A DNA stretch of 64,000 bases from assembly GCF_005886105.2 (NCBI RefSeq), contig NZ_PNCO02000001.1, positions 2,725,001 to 2,789,000 on the forward strand. Reading direction: 5' to 3'. The translations under genes were made by a program, and so were the position numbers. A model generated the notes under the pieces. It saw only the letters and a list, made by a program, of their open reading frames with translations, ran no database searches and was not told the origin of the DNA. Each line of letters starts with the position of its first letter. Within the stretch, counting starts at the first letter, position 1. Shown one piece after another: positions 25,817 through 35,036 of this stretch. Origin of the DNA: Pseudoalteromonas galatheae. Lineage in GTDB: Bacteria > Pseudomonadota > Gammaproteobacteria > Enterobacterales > Alteromonadaceae.

Positions 25817-28318
25817 ATGCCTGAAGATAGATTACAAAAATATCAAAGCTTAATTGAGGATTTAAAACTGGATCTTGGCGATCCGGCTTTTGATCGCATA
25901 TTTAAGCAACGAACTGCGGACTTATCTAAGCCAGACCAATTTCTGTTAAAAATGGAAATGTCGCGGCTGTCTCAGCCCGTGGCACGATTTATTGACCTCA
26001 GAGGACAAGTCGCAGGCCAAGTTAAGCCTTACGAATACGAAGGCAAACAGCACTTTATGGACGACTTGGCAATCGAAGTATTCGAACGGGAAGTCGCTAA
26101 ACACGGGGGTTATACTCTTGCAGTTTACGAGTCTGTAATGAGTACCGACAATAATTATAAGGTCATGCAAAAGCAGGCCCAAGCGCGCGAAGAAGAGGTA
26201 GAGAAGGACGCGGAGAATCATAACTACACTAAACTCGTTCGTTTCGCGTCATACGAAAGTCGCTCCGAAGAGCGCATGAATTACTCCATTAAAATAACGG
26301 TGGAATTGGCAAAAAATCGCCCTAAGGTTTCCGCCACGACCTCCGATATTTCCCTCAGCGGCGCTAAAATAAAATTACCGACCAATCAGCAAGTCGACCC
26401 TGGACAAATTATTTCGATCCGCTTAGTGGGTCTCGAGCAAGACTTTGAGCTTGGCTTGAAAGAAGGTATTCAGTATGAAGTCGTCGCCGTAGAACCGGGT
26501 ACGATTGAATATAATCAAGTTCGCTTAAAACGTACATTTATCGAGAAAAACCAAGGGTTTGATGACTTTTTGAATAGCTTTATTCACGGTAACAAGCGCC
26601 GTTATAAAATAAATCTCGACAACACTCTGGATGCCGTCGTTTGTAAGGGCTATGAACAATACTATCTACCACGGGTCTGCTCTTTGTTTGTTTTCATCAG
26701 TGAGAAACAAAAACAACTTTATCCAAGTATGGTGCTCACCAACGAAAATAACGCTTACATCAATTACTACTTTGAGGACGAAAGAAAGCAATCAAGCCTT
26801 TATTCCGTCTTCAACCAAAAACGAATTCAGCGACTGCTCGCGCTTTCTGGCGCGGTAAAAGAAGCGGTATGCCATGTGTTTACTCACTCTAGTCAAGGTA
26901 AAATGTACTTTTACTCAGCCTTTGACTTTGAACTGGAAGAAATGCAGCAACTAAACGATCTGTTTTTTGCCTTTGGCAGTCAAAAAGACAGCTGGCGCAC
27001 GTTTAAAGTACAGCTGATGCCAAGCCATCATGAAGATGCGTTTATCCCGCTTTCGCTTCCTGCCAGTGCAGGAAAAAATATCGAGAAACTAAATAAGCGC
27101 CCGACACCAAGGGTTCAAGGCTTTATTCAAGATGTAAAATATCTCATGTTGCTAACAGATATTGGCAATCCATCTATTAATGAGCGATTTCAACGACTAA
27201 GTTATGAACAAAACTTAGTTAATCAATTAAAAAAGTTTGGCCACGGCAAGTCAGCTAGCCCCCCTCCCCTTGAAGTGGTTGCCTTAGAGTACGTTAACTT
27301 GCGTGCGCATAGGCGCTACCTTTATAAAACCAGTGCCGTCGTTCACATTGACGGTCAAGGGAGTTTCAACTGTGTAACCCGCGACTTTTCAGTAATGGGC
27401 TTACAAGTAGAGTGCGGCCAAGAAATGCCGCTGAATAAGGGCGACTCCATACACTTAGACTTGGTCGATTTACAAAAATTGACGAAACAGCATAATTTAA
27501 CCAACTTACGCTATGAAGTGATGATGGTAAATAAAACCAAAACTATCATTAACCTAAAAGTACAAAAGATAGGTCAGTTGGACCACTCTGCAATGAACTT
27601 CTTCAAAGCGTTGATAGAAAACAACAAAGACAAGTTAGTCGCTTGTGATGAAACACCAAAGGTACCGGGATTGTCTCTTGCACTGCGTAATATGGTTACG
27701 AAATCGGTTTGTCAGTTCCCCCTTTATTTACACAAAGAAACCTCACATAATGCAGTTGGAGCGATTGGGCAAGGACTCTACCCAACATCCCTCCATCACT
27801 TATTGCACTCGTTTAGCGATAACGATGACAATACTTTAGACGCTAAGGCTGTTTTCCCCGAGCGCTTTGTCGAAGAGAAGCTAACAGAAATTCTAAAAGC
27901 AAAATCAAGACAAGATAAACCACTTAAATATTTGGTGTTTATTAAATTTGACCCAAAGCAAAGCAGTCAACACGAAGCGGTAAGCGCGCAAGTTATTGCC
28001 CACGAAGAAGCGCTTGATAGCCTGTATTTATATGCTAAAAAGGCGCTACGCAACGACTTACTTTTTGTCTATCAGCTTTACGTGTCAAAAACCGGCCGCC
28101 CAGATATGGACTATCTGGCTAATGAGTTACGTTACGTAAGCCATTACGCAATCCACAAAGCAAAAGACCTTGAAGAGGCACTATGGTCCATCACAGGTGT
28201 CTGTGATTTGGTTGACGTCACTGATTATGTGGTTCGAAACATGGGCTTTGATGCGCCGCTTATTTCTAAGATGGAAGAGCTGAAAAAGCGCTGGTTAGAG
28301 GCCAACTTCAAGCACTGA
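25817..28318 (+). CDS. Large protein with two PilZ (cyclic-di-GMP-binding) motifs
   Basis: 833 residues, far longer than a simple PilZ protein (100-130). PilZ motif 1 is RSEER at 149-153 with DISLSG at 177-182; motif 2 is RAHRR at 496-500 with DFSVMG at 523-528. Both keep the arginine pair and the D/N-x-S-x-x-G loop that bind cyclic-di-GMP. Between and after them the sequence is mixed alpha/beta without membrane helices, signal peptide or enzyme motifs that I recognise. It begins with ATG at 25817 and seems to be monocistronic, divergent from radA. It could sense cyclic-di-GMP and control surface behaviour such as pili or polysaccharide, but no output domain is evident. Proteins of this layout are seen in Alteromonadales by recollection only. 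Confidence 0.8.
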   Translation: MPEDRLQKYQSLIEDLKLDLGDPAFDRIFKQRTADLSKPDQFLLKMEMSRLSQPVARFIDLRGQVAGQVKPYEYEGKQHFMDDLAIEVFEREVAKHGGYTLAVYESVMSTDNNYKVMQKQAQAREEEVEKDAENHNYTKLVRFASYESRSEERMNYSIKITVELAKNRPKVSATTSDISLSGAKIKLPTNQQVDPGQIISIRLVGLEQDFELGLKEGIQYEVVAVEPGTIEYNQVRLKRTFIEKNQGFDDFLNSFIHGNKRRYKINLDNTLDAVVCKGYEQYYLPRVCSLFVFISEKQKQLYPSMVLTNENNAYINYYFEDERKQSSLYSVFNQKRIQRLLALSGAVKEAVCHVFTHSSQGKMYFYSAFDFELEEMQQLNDLFFAFGSQKDSWRTFKVQLMPSHHEDAFIPLSLPASAGKNIEKLNKRPTPRVQGFIQDVKYLMLLTDIGNPSINERFQRLSYEQNLVNQLKKFGHGKSASPPPLEVVALEYVNLRAHRRYLYKTSAVVHIDGQGSFNCVTRDFSVMGLQVECGQEMPLNKGDSIHLDLVDLQKLTKQHNLTNLRYEVMMVNKTKTIINLKVQKIGQLDHSAMNFFKALIENNKDKLVACDETPKVPGLSLALRNMVTKSVCQFPLYLHKETSHNAVGAIGQGLYPTSLHHLLHSFSDNDDNTLDAKAVFPERFVEEKLTEILKAKSRQDKPLKYLVFIKFDPKQSSQHEAVSAQVIAHEEALDSLYLYAKKALRNDLLFVYQLYVSKTGRPDMDYLANELRYVSHYAIHKAKDLEEALWSITGVCDLVDVTDYVVRNMGFDAPLISKMEELKKRWLEANFKH

Positions 28319-28392
28319 TGTCAACAGCTCCATATACACTTACGGTATATGGAGCATTGTTATATAAAGGTGTGCTTTGCAGCTTAGGTTAC

Positions 28393-29244
28393 TTACTCAA
28401 CCCACCCAAATAAAGTCAGCACAGCAATAATCACGAGATAAAACAAAATATTACGCTTCACAAGACGCATCATACAGCTTGCTTCAAAGGTACAGCCTAA
28501 AAACTGCTGTTCAATTTGCTCGGCCGCAAGTGCAGTGCTTGTGACAATTTGACGATTCGTGGTTTTAAAATCTAGCACATACTTCAACCAACTTGATGTA
28601 CCTTTACTAAAGTTACCTATAATCAAAAAACCGAAGCTTGCGATCCGAGCAGGGATCCAATTTAACCAGTAAAATAACCGGCAAAACTGCTCAAACACGT
28701 GGTCTAGCGGCGGATTTTCTTGCTCATGATGCCAATGCACAATTTGTCTTACCATCGCATATAGCACAGCGCCCGGCGCGCCCAGTGCCACAAACCAAAA
28801 AATAACTCCGCAGTAGTGCTGAAAGTTGATCCACGAAAGCGTCTGACCAAACGTCTCTCCGCCTGGCTCATCTTCTAATTTGTCTTGCCCCATTTGCAAC
28901 GCATAAAGCGTAGCGGCTTCGTTGTCACCTCTGGTCAGTGCATTCAAATAGCCCTTATAAAGCTTGCGATATTTAGCACAACCAAAACAGACCAAGAGCA
29001 CACAGATATTTATTGCAAACTGCCAAAATACAAAGTCACTTAAGCTGTATATAAAAGCAACGACGCATGCAGGAATAACTAACCAAAGCATCACACCGAA
29101 ATGCGAGCCCAACATGGCACTTGGCTGAGTCCAAGATTTGGTTTTCGCGTAGTAACTTTGCAGGTAATAGTCGACTTGCCAGTAATCCGCCCGCGCGCCA
29201 AGTCGTTCAATAATAAGCGCGATGATGATAGAAATTAAGATCAT
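28393..29244 (-). CDS. ampE: Inner-membrane protein AmpE
   Basis: 283 residues with several membrane helices, about 1-15, 45-70, 75-95, 140-160 and 265-280. The start MILISIIIALIIERLGARAD and the TP-region motif VLYAMVRQIVHWHHEQ match the AmpE/CobD-like family that is encoded beside ampD. AmpE is thought to influence beta-lactamase induction as a transmembrane sensor or permease, but its mechanism is unclear. It follows ampD by 6 bases and so is part of the same transcript. Confidence 0.88.
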   Translation of the reverse strand: MILISIIIALIIERLGARADYWQVDYYLQSYYAKTKSWTQPSAMLGSHFGVMLWLVIPACVVAFIYSLSDFVFWQFAINICVLLVCFGCAKYRKLYKGYLNALTRGDNEAATLYALQMGQDKLEDEPGGETFGQTLSWINFQHYCGVIFWFVALGAPGAVLYAMVRQIVHWHHEQENPPLDHVFEQFCRLFYWLNWIPARIASFGFLIIGNFSKGTSSWLKYVLDFKTTNRQIVTSTALAAEQIEQQFLGCTFEASCMMRLVKRNILFYLVIIAVLTLFGWVE

Positions 29245-29250
29245 GCTTGC

Positions 29251-29847
29251 CTAGCTCTCTTGGTTATTTAACAAGGTAAAATAATGCTGCCAATCAAATG
29301 CAGCTCCCGGATCTGTCTTTCGTCCTGGAGCAATATCATTGTGCCCTACAATACGATCATTCGTCAGTTTTGGATAGTGCTGTTGCAGCCAACGCGTTGT
29401 TTTTACTAAACTCGCATATTGCGCTTCGGTATATGGCGTGGTGTCTGTTCCCTCCATTTCAATACCAATTGCAAAGTCATTGCAGCGAGTTCGACCTTGC
29501 CACTGCGACACGCCCGCATGCCATGCCCGCTCAACAAAAGGAACGTATTGGGTGATGCTACCGTCACGACGTATAACACAGTGCGCCGACACCCTAACTC
29601 CCTCTAAGTCAGAAAAAGTCGGATGCGCACCACAGTCCAGCGTACCCATAAATAAGTCTTCCACATACGGCGTGCCAAAGTCCCCTGCGGGCAGCGAGAT
29701 ATTATGAATAACCAGTAAATCTATCTCACACGCTTGCGGTCTTGCATCGTAATGTGGGGATTGCTTGTGTTTAGCAAAAGGTAGCCAATTCAAAGTATTA
29801 GTTCCAAGCCTTGGTTTAGATTCGATTATAAAGACAAAATAAGACAA
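29251..29847 (-). CDS. ampD: 1,6-anhydro-N-acetylmuramyl-L-alanine amidase AmpD
   Basis: A zinc amidase that cleaves anhydro-muropeptides in the cytoplasm during cell-wall recycling; loss derepresses ampC beta-lactamase in bacteria that have AmpR. It has the amidase_2 motifs LLVIHNISLP (His), RVSAHCVIRRDG, RAWHAGVSQWQGRTRCNDF and IVGHNDIAPGRKTDPG (His and Asp). The longest frame has a TTG start at 29847 and gives 198 residues. Homologues suggest the start may instead be the TTG at about 29793, giving about 180 residues, like E. coli AmpD (183). Divergent from nadC, a conserved arrangement. Confidence 0.94.
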   Translation of the reverse strand: MSYFVFIIESKPRLGTNTLNWLPFAKHKQSPHYDARPQACEIDLLVIHNISLPAGDFGTPYVEDLFMGTLDCGAHPTFSDLEGVRVSAHCVIRRDGSITQYVPFVERAWHAGVSQWQGRTRCNDFAIGIEMEGTDTTPYTEAQYASLVKTTRWLQQHYPKLTNDRIVGHNDIAPGRKTDPGAAFDWQHYFTLLNNQES

Positions 29848-29874
29848 AAGGTAGGGATGGACCTAGGTGTAATT

Positions 29875-30894
<1,020 letters not shown>

Positions 30895-30928
30895 CCAGCT
30901 TGCGCTAAATTTCAAAAAACATTCATAC

Positions 30929-30958
30929 AGGGCTCATTGCTGGGCCCTATCCCCTTTT
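30929..30958 (+). terminator. nadC terminator
   Basis: AGGGC at 30929-30933 pairs with GCCCT at 30944-30948 (loop TCATTGCTGG), followed by ATCCCCTTTTTA. It lies about 35 bases past the nadC stop. Confidence 0.6.
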
Positions 30959-31114
30959 TATAGTGCTATCAAGTAACCTGTAGTTCGCTCACTGTAGCTG
31001 ATTTGCCAACCCGTGTGAGCTCAGATTTTTCATTTTTAAAAGAATACCACTACGTAACAGCAAAGTGTGCACTCACCCTGTAATCCTACGTAATAGGAAA
31101 AGTTTTCTATTTCG

Positions 31115-31143
31115 TTGACAAACCTACTTAAAACTCGTTAAAT
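31115..31143 (+). promoter_or_regulatory. Candidate promoter over 400 bases upstream of pilA
   Basis: A consensus TTGACA at 31115-31120 is followed by a 17-base spacer and TTAAAT at 31138-31143. A transcript from here would start near 31150, about 400 bases before pilA. It could be a long pilA leader or an independent small RNA. No sigma-54 site of the usual spacing was found upstream of pilA. Confidence 0.4.
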
Positions 31144-31281
31144 ACGACAAAAGAACTAGAGTGTAACAAGATCTTAATGTTCGGTAACGATTGATTCCGC
31201 TTATTTTTTGAACCGATATTAGGAAAGTTTGCGCTACCGCAAGAGAATCAATAATTTATTATTAAAATTTGATTGTAGGGA

Positions 31282-31530
31282 TCAGCGTTTACTATTAAAG
31301 TAAATGTTAATTGTGATCGCTGAAGCTAAATCGGTGCTACACTTCTAGTTGATTAGGGAACGGTCACAAACTTAACGGGTTTAGTTTTCAAGATGTTTGA
31401 ATGATAAACTTGCTTCACCTTCTTGGGCGCCGTTAAGTCAATTTGAGCACACCAGTTTGTTGATTCGATGGATTGGTATTTATTGCAAAGGTTTTAATAA
31501 ACGCTTAACTTAAACCTATTATGGTTAAGT
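31282..31530 (+). other. Potentially structured leader ahead of pilA
   Basis: Several complementary segments follow one another. TCAGCG (31282) pairs with CGCTGA (31318) around TTTACT/AGTAAA. ACTTAACGG (31370-31378) pairs with CCGTTAAGT (31430-31438) and encloses CAAG..GTTT against AAAC..TTG. ACTTAAaCC pairs with GGTTAAGT at 31509-31530, next to the pilA ribosome site. The 30895-31554 gap has no gene that I can support. Confidence 0.35.
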
Positions 31531-31554
31531 CACTTAAAATTTAGGAGACACATC

Positions 31555-31992
31555 ATGACTCAAAAACAACAGGGTGGTTTTACCCTAATCGAACTAATGA
31601 TTGTAGTAGCAATCGTAGGTATTCTTGCAGCAGTAGCACTGCCTGCTTATCAAGATTACACTGTTAAAGCTCGCTTTACTGAAGTGGTTACCGCTGGTGC
31701 ATCAGTAAGGACTACTATGACTGAGTGTTTGCAGACGAATAATAATGTCATTGCAGCATGTGACTCTTATGCTGAGTTAGGCATTGCAGCTCCAGCAGCT
31801 ACAAATAACTTAGCAAGCGTAGCAATTACAGAGACTACAGGTGTTATTACTGCAACAGGCACTGCTGTAGCAGGTGGTTATACATATATTTTAACTCCGC
31901 CAACAATCGATCCAGCAAATCCTGCACCTTCAACGTACGTGTTCACAAAAGGTGGAACTTGTACAACAGCAAGCATCACAAATCTTTGCTAA
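31555..31992 (+). CDS. pilA: Type IV major pilin PilA
   Basis: 145 residues. It begins with a prepilin leader MTQKQQGG and the mature start [20 protein letters not shown], so PilD cleaves after Gly8 and methylates Phe9. Glu13 is the mature Glu5 that guides assembly. The hydrophobic helix is followed by a Thr/Ala-rich globular domain with four cysteines (58, 69, 136 and 145), the last pair forming the typical C-terminal disulphide loop. An AGGAG ribosome site is present. It is the usual first gene of the pil cluster but here pilC follows directly. Confidence 0.95.
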   Translation: MTQKQQGGFTLIELMIVVAIVGILAAVALPAYQDYTVKARFTEVVTAGASVRTTMTECLQTNNNVIAACDSYAELGIAAPAATNNLASVAITETTGVITATGTAVAGGYTYILTPPTIDPANPAPSTYVFTKGGTCTTASITNLC

Positions 31993-32000
31993 TTAAGTAT

Positions 32001-32021
32001 TGGGGAGGATTATTCTCCCCA
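32001..32021 (+). terminator. Hairpin after pilA
   Basis: TGGGGAG (32001-32007) pairs with CTCCCCA (32015-32021), loop GATTATT. It lies 8 bases past the pilA stop. There is little U-tract after it, so it may act as an mRNA-stabilising or partial terminator that makes pilin more abundant than pilC. Confidence 0.55.
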
Positions 32022-32049
32022 TTCACCTCTCAATCAAACACTCTCATCC

Positions 32050-33285
32050 ATGAATAAAAAATCTACAGAATCTAGCAATACTTTAGACACCTTTATTTGG
32101 GTCGGAGTAAATAATAGAGGTAAACGCCTCGAAGGCGAAATAACAGGCTCGAGTATCGCTTTAGTTAAAGCGCAGCTAAGAAAACAGGGCGTTACTCCTT
32201 CTAAAGTCAAGCGTAAACCTAAACCACTGTTTGGTTTGTCTGGTGCGCAAAAAATCACCCCTCAAGATATTGCAACGGTTACAAGACAAATTGCCACTAT
32301 GTTGACTGCTGGTGTATCTCTAGTACAGACCCTTGAGATGCTGGCCAGAGGCAGTAAAAATAAATCATTGTCTAAACTCATAGGTCATGTAGGCGATGAA
32401 GTGAAGGCAGGTCAGCCTTTAGCGAAAGCATTACGTGCTTACCCCAGATATTTTGATGAACTTTATTGCGACCTTGTTCATTCAGGAGAACAATCTGGCG
32501 CACTAGATACCATATTTGACCGCATAGCGCTCTATAAAGAAAAGACCGAAGCGCTGAAATCTAAAATTAAGAAAGCATTGTTTTACCCGATAGCTGTCAT
32601 TGTTGTCGCGTTAATTGTTACCTCTATACTATTAATTTTTGTCGTACCTCAATTCCAAGACATATTTAACGGTTTTGGGGCTGAGTTACCTGCATTTACG
32701 CTTATGGTTATTGGGTTTTCTGAATTTCTGCAAGAATATTGGTGGGTATTTTTGATTGGACTTGGCCTATTTGGCTACACCTACAAAGAAATGCTTATTC
32801 GCAGTCCTGCTGCAAAACACTTTAACGACAGAATGATACTTAAACTTCCAGTTGTCGGTGAAATTCTGAAAAAAGCCGCAGTAGCCCGTTATGCCCGTAC
32901 GCTTTCTACCACCTTTGCTGCAGGTGTACCGCTTGGCGATGCGCTCGATTCTGCCGCAGGAGCTTCTGGTAATATAATCTATAAAAATGCAATTAAAGAA
33001 ATTAAAGCAGAGGTTAATTCTGGTAACCAAATGCACTGGGCAATGCATAACACCAAGGTCTTCCCTGATATGGTGGTGCAAATGGTGTCTATTGGTGAAG
33101 AATCAGGTTCGCTGGACGGTATGCTAGCAAAAGTTGCGAACATTTATGAGCAAGAAGTCGATGATGCGGTAGATGGCCTTTCTAGCCTATTAGAGCCACT
33201 CATTATGGTGGTACTCGGCGTCCTGATCGGTGGCCTAATTATTGCTATGTATTTACCGATATTCCAGCTAGGCTCCGTGGTGTAG
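32050..33285 (+). CDS. pilC: Type IV pilus inner-membrane platform protein PilC
   Basis: 411 residues with two T2SSF domains, at about 80-200 and 285-405, and three membrane helices (about 180-203, 230-250, 385-405). Motifs are FTRQIATML-like TVTRQIATMLTAGVSLVQ, FDELYCDLVHSGEQSGALD and FPDMVVQMVSIGEESGSLD. It anchors the pilus in the inner membrane and couples it to the PilB and PilT ATPases. Its start ATG at 32050 lies 57 bases after pilA. In most relatives pilB lies between pilA and pilC, and its absence here is noteworthy. Confidence 0.95.
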   Translation: MNKKSTESSNTLDTFIWVGVNNRGKRLEGEITGSSIALVKAQLRKQGVTPSKVKRKPKPLFGLSGAQKITPQDIATVTRQIATMLTAGVSLVQTLEMLARGSKNKSLSKLIGHVGDEVKAGQPLAKALRAYPRYFDELYCDLVHSGEQSGALDTIFDRIALYKEKTEALKSKIKKALFYPIAVIVVALIVTSILLIFVVPQFQDIFNGFGAELPAFTLMVIGFSEFLQEYWWVFLIGLGLFGYTYKEMLIRSPAAKHFNDRMILKLPVVGEILKKAAVARYARTLSTTFAAGVPLGDALDSAAGASGNIIYKNAIKEIKAEVNSGNQMHWAMHNTKVFPDMVVQMVSIGEESGSLDGMLAKVANIYEQEVDDAVDGLSSLLEPLIMVVLGVLIGGLIIAMYLPIFQLGSVV

Positions 33286-33409
33286 GGGAAAACACTCCGT
33301 AAGCTTTCGAGCTCAAGATTATTTCCTATGGTACACTGCTACATCCAAAAAACCGATACCGAGCATGCCTCGAAAATTTAAACAAAAAATATAAGCAAGC
33401 GCACAACCT

Positions 33410-34288
33410 ATGCAAGATATTATCAACTTGATGCAAACCCAGTTATGGTATTGGTTACTTACAGTCGGACTCGTTAGTCTTTGCATCGGAAGCTTTCTCA
33501 ATGTGGTTATTCTTCGCTTACCTAAAATGATGAAGCAGAGCTGGCAGTCAGAATGTCGCGTATTGCTCGCTAATGAGCTACCAAAACAAACCGCTGAAGC
33601 TCCAGTGTTTAATCTAGTAAAACCAAACTCTCATTGCCCAAGCTGCAAAACACCAATTAAAGCGTGGCAAAACATTCCCCTGATCAGCTGGCTGTTATTA
33701 AAAGGCAAATGTAACCACTGCAACGCGTCAATCTCGGTACGCTATCCTTTGATAGAGCTAACAACCGCCCTACTCTCCACATGGGTTGCGTGGCATTTTG
33801 GTGCCACTTTAGAAGCCACTCTGTACATTTTGATTACTTGGGTATTAGTTGCACTTACCGTCATTGATATCGACGAAATGTTGCTGCCCGATCAGTTAAC
33901 ACTACCAACTTTATGGTTAGTACTGGTTGCCAGTTGTTTTGGCGTTGGCATCAAGCCCAATGATGCCATTATCGGTGCGGCCGTTGGTTATTTGAGTTTA
34001 TGGAGCGTGTATTGGCTGTTTAAATTACTCACAGGTAAAGAAGGCATGGGCTATGGCGACTTTAAACTGTTAGCTATATTTGGTGCATTGATGGGCTGGG
34101 AAGCAATTCTAACTATAGTGCTACTTTCAAGCCTGGTCGGCGCAATTATTGGTAGCATCCAATTAAGTGTTCAAGGCCGAGATAAAGCCACACCTATTCC
34201 GTTTGGTCCTTACTTAGCCATTGCAGGCTGGATCACCTTAATGTATGGCAAGCAGCTGCAGCTGTGGTACGTAAACCTAATAACGTAA
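33410..34288 (+). CDS. pilD: Prepilin leader peptidase / N-methyltransferase PilD
   Basis: 292 residues, a membrane aspartyl protease with about eight helices. It cleaves prepilins and methylates their new N-terminus. Visible features are the cytoplasmic zinc pair CPSCKTPIKAW and CNHCNASISVRYP, the first catalytic Asp in VIDIDEMLLPDQ and the second in GMGYGDFKLLAIFGALMGW. The start ATG at 33410 lies 124 bases past pilC. coaE follows 9 bases later. Confidence 0.96.
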   Translation: MQDIINLMQTQLWYWLLTVGLVSLCIGSFLNVVILRLPKMMKQSWQSECRVLLANELPKQTAEAPVFNLVKPNSHCPSCKTPIKAWQNIPLISWLLLKGKCNHCNASISVRYPLIELTTALLSTWVAWHFGATLEATLYILITWVLVALTVIDIDEMLLPDQLTLPTLWLVLVASCFGVGIKPNDAIIGAAVGYLSLWSVYWLFKLLTGKEGMGYGDFKLLAIFGALMGWEAILTIVLLSSLVGAIIGSIQLSVQGRDKATPIPFGPYLAIAGWITLMYGKQLQLWYVNLIT

Positions 34289-34297
34289 AGTAAGACA

Positions 34298-34927
34298 ATG
34301 CTAAAAACGAAGAATTGGATTTTAGGAGTAACTGGCGGTATTGGAGCGGGTAAAACGGCGATCACTAATCACTTACAGCAAAAAGGGGTAGTGGTTGTTG
34401 ACGCAGATATCGTTGCACGAGAAGTAGTCGCGCTAGGCAGCGCTGGGCTGCAAGCGATTGCTGATGAGTTTGGCAGTGCCATTTTACAGCCTGACGGCAA
34501 TTTAGACAGGGCCAAGTTAAGAGCCATTATTTTTGCTGATGCAGCTAAAAAACAGTGGCTTAATGACCTACTTCACCCGTTAATCCGTAACGAAATACTC
34601 GCGCAGTTAAACTCAGCACAAAGCGATTACGTGGTTTTAGCGGCGCCTTTGCTGTTCGAAAATGGCTTAGAGCGCTATTGCGATGCCACTTTACTTGTCG
34701 ATGTCGCTGTTGATACGCAAATCGCGAGAACAACCAGCCGAGATTCGGTAGATGCCGCGCAAGTAAGCCGTATTATCGAGTCGCAGTTACCGCGCTCAGA
34801 AAAACAAGCAAAGGCGGATTACATACTAGACAACGACCGGCCACTACTTGAAAGCCTGCAACAGGTAGATAGGTTACACAACGAATTTCTTAAACTAGCA
34901 CAAGTGAAAATAAGTCTAAATAATTAG
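34298..34927 (+). CDS. coaE: Dephospho-CoA kinase
   Basis: 209 residues. It phosphorylates dephospho-CoA at the ribose 3'-OH in the final step of coenzyme A synthesis. The P-loop is GVTGGIGAGKTAITN, followed by VVDADIVAREVV and the LID region. HPLIRNEI and APLLFENGLE are conserved. It sits next to pilD as in most gammaproteobacteria, but pilB, rather than zapD (yacF) and yacG, comes next. Confidence 0.96.
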   Translation: MLKTKNWILGVTGGIGAGKTAITNHLQQKGVVVVDADIVAREVVALGSAGLQAIADEFGSAILQPDGNLDRAKLRAIIFADAAKKQWLNDLLHPLIRNEILAQLNSAQSDYVVLAAPLLFENGLERYCDATLLVDVAVDTQIARTTSRDSVDAAQVSRIIESQLPRSEKQAKADYILDNDRPLLESLQQVDRLHNEFLKLAQVKISLNN

Positions 34928-35036
34928 GCTAGACTTGGCTGTAAAACTTAATCTACACTCATTGTGAAAACTTGGCATTTTTCCAACTTAATGATAAATA
35001 TTGAATATGCATTCAATGTGAAGGCAAAGAGGTACT

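Noticed and set aside
31470..31490. Possible sigma-54 promoter (TGGTATTTATTGCA) upstream of pilA
   Set aside because: Only eight bases separate GG and GC instead of ten, and the conserved CAC is missing.
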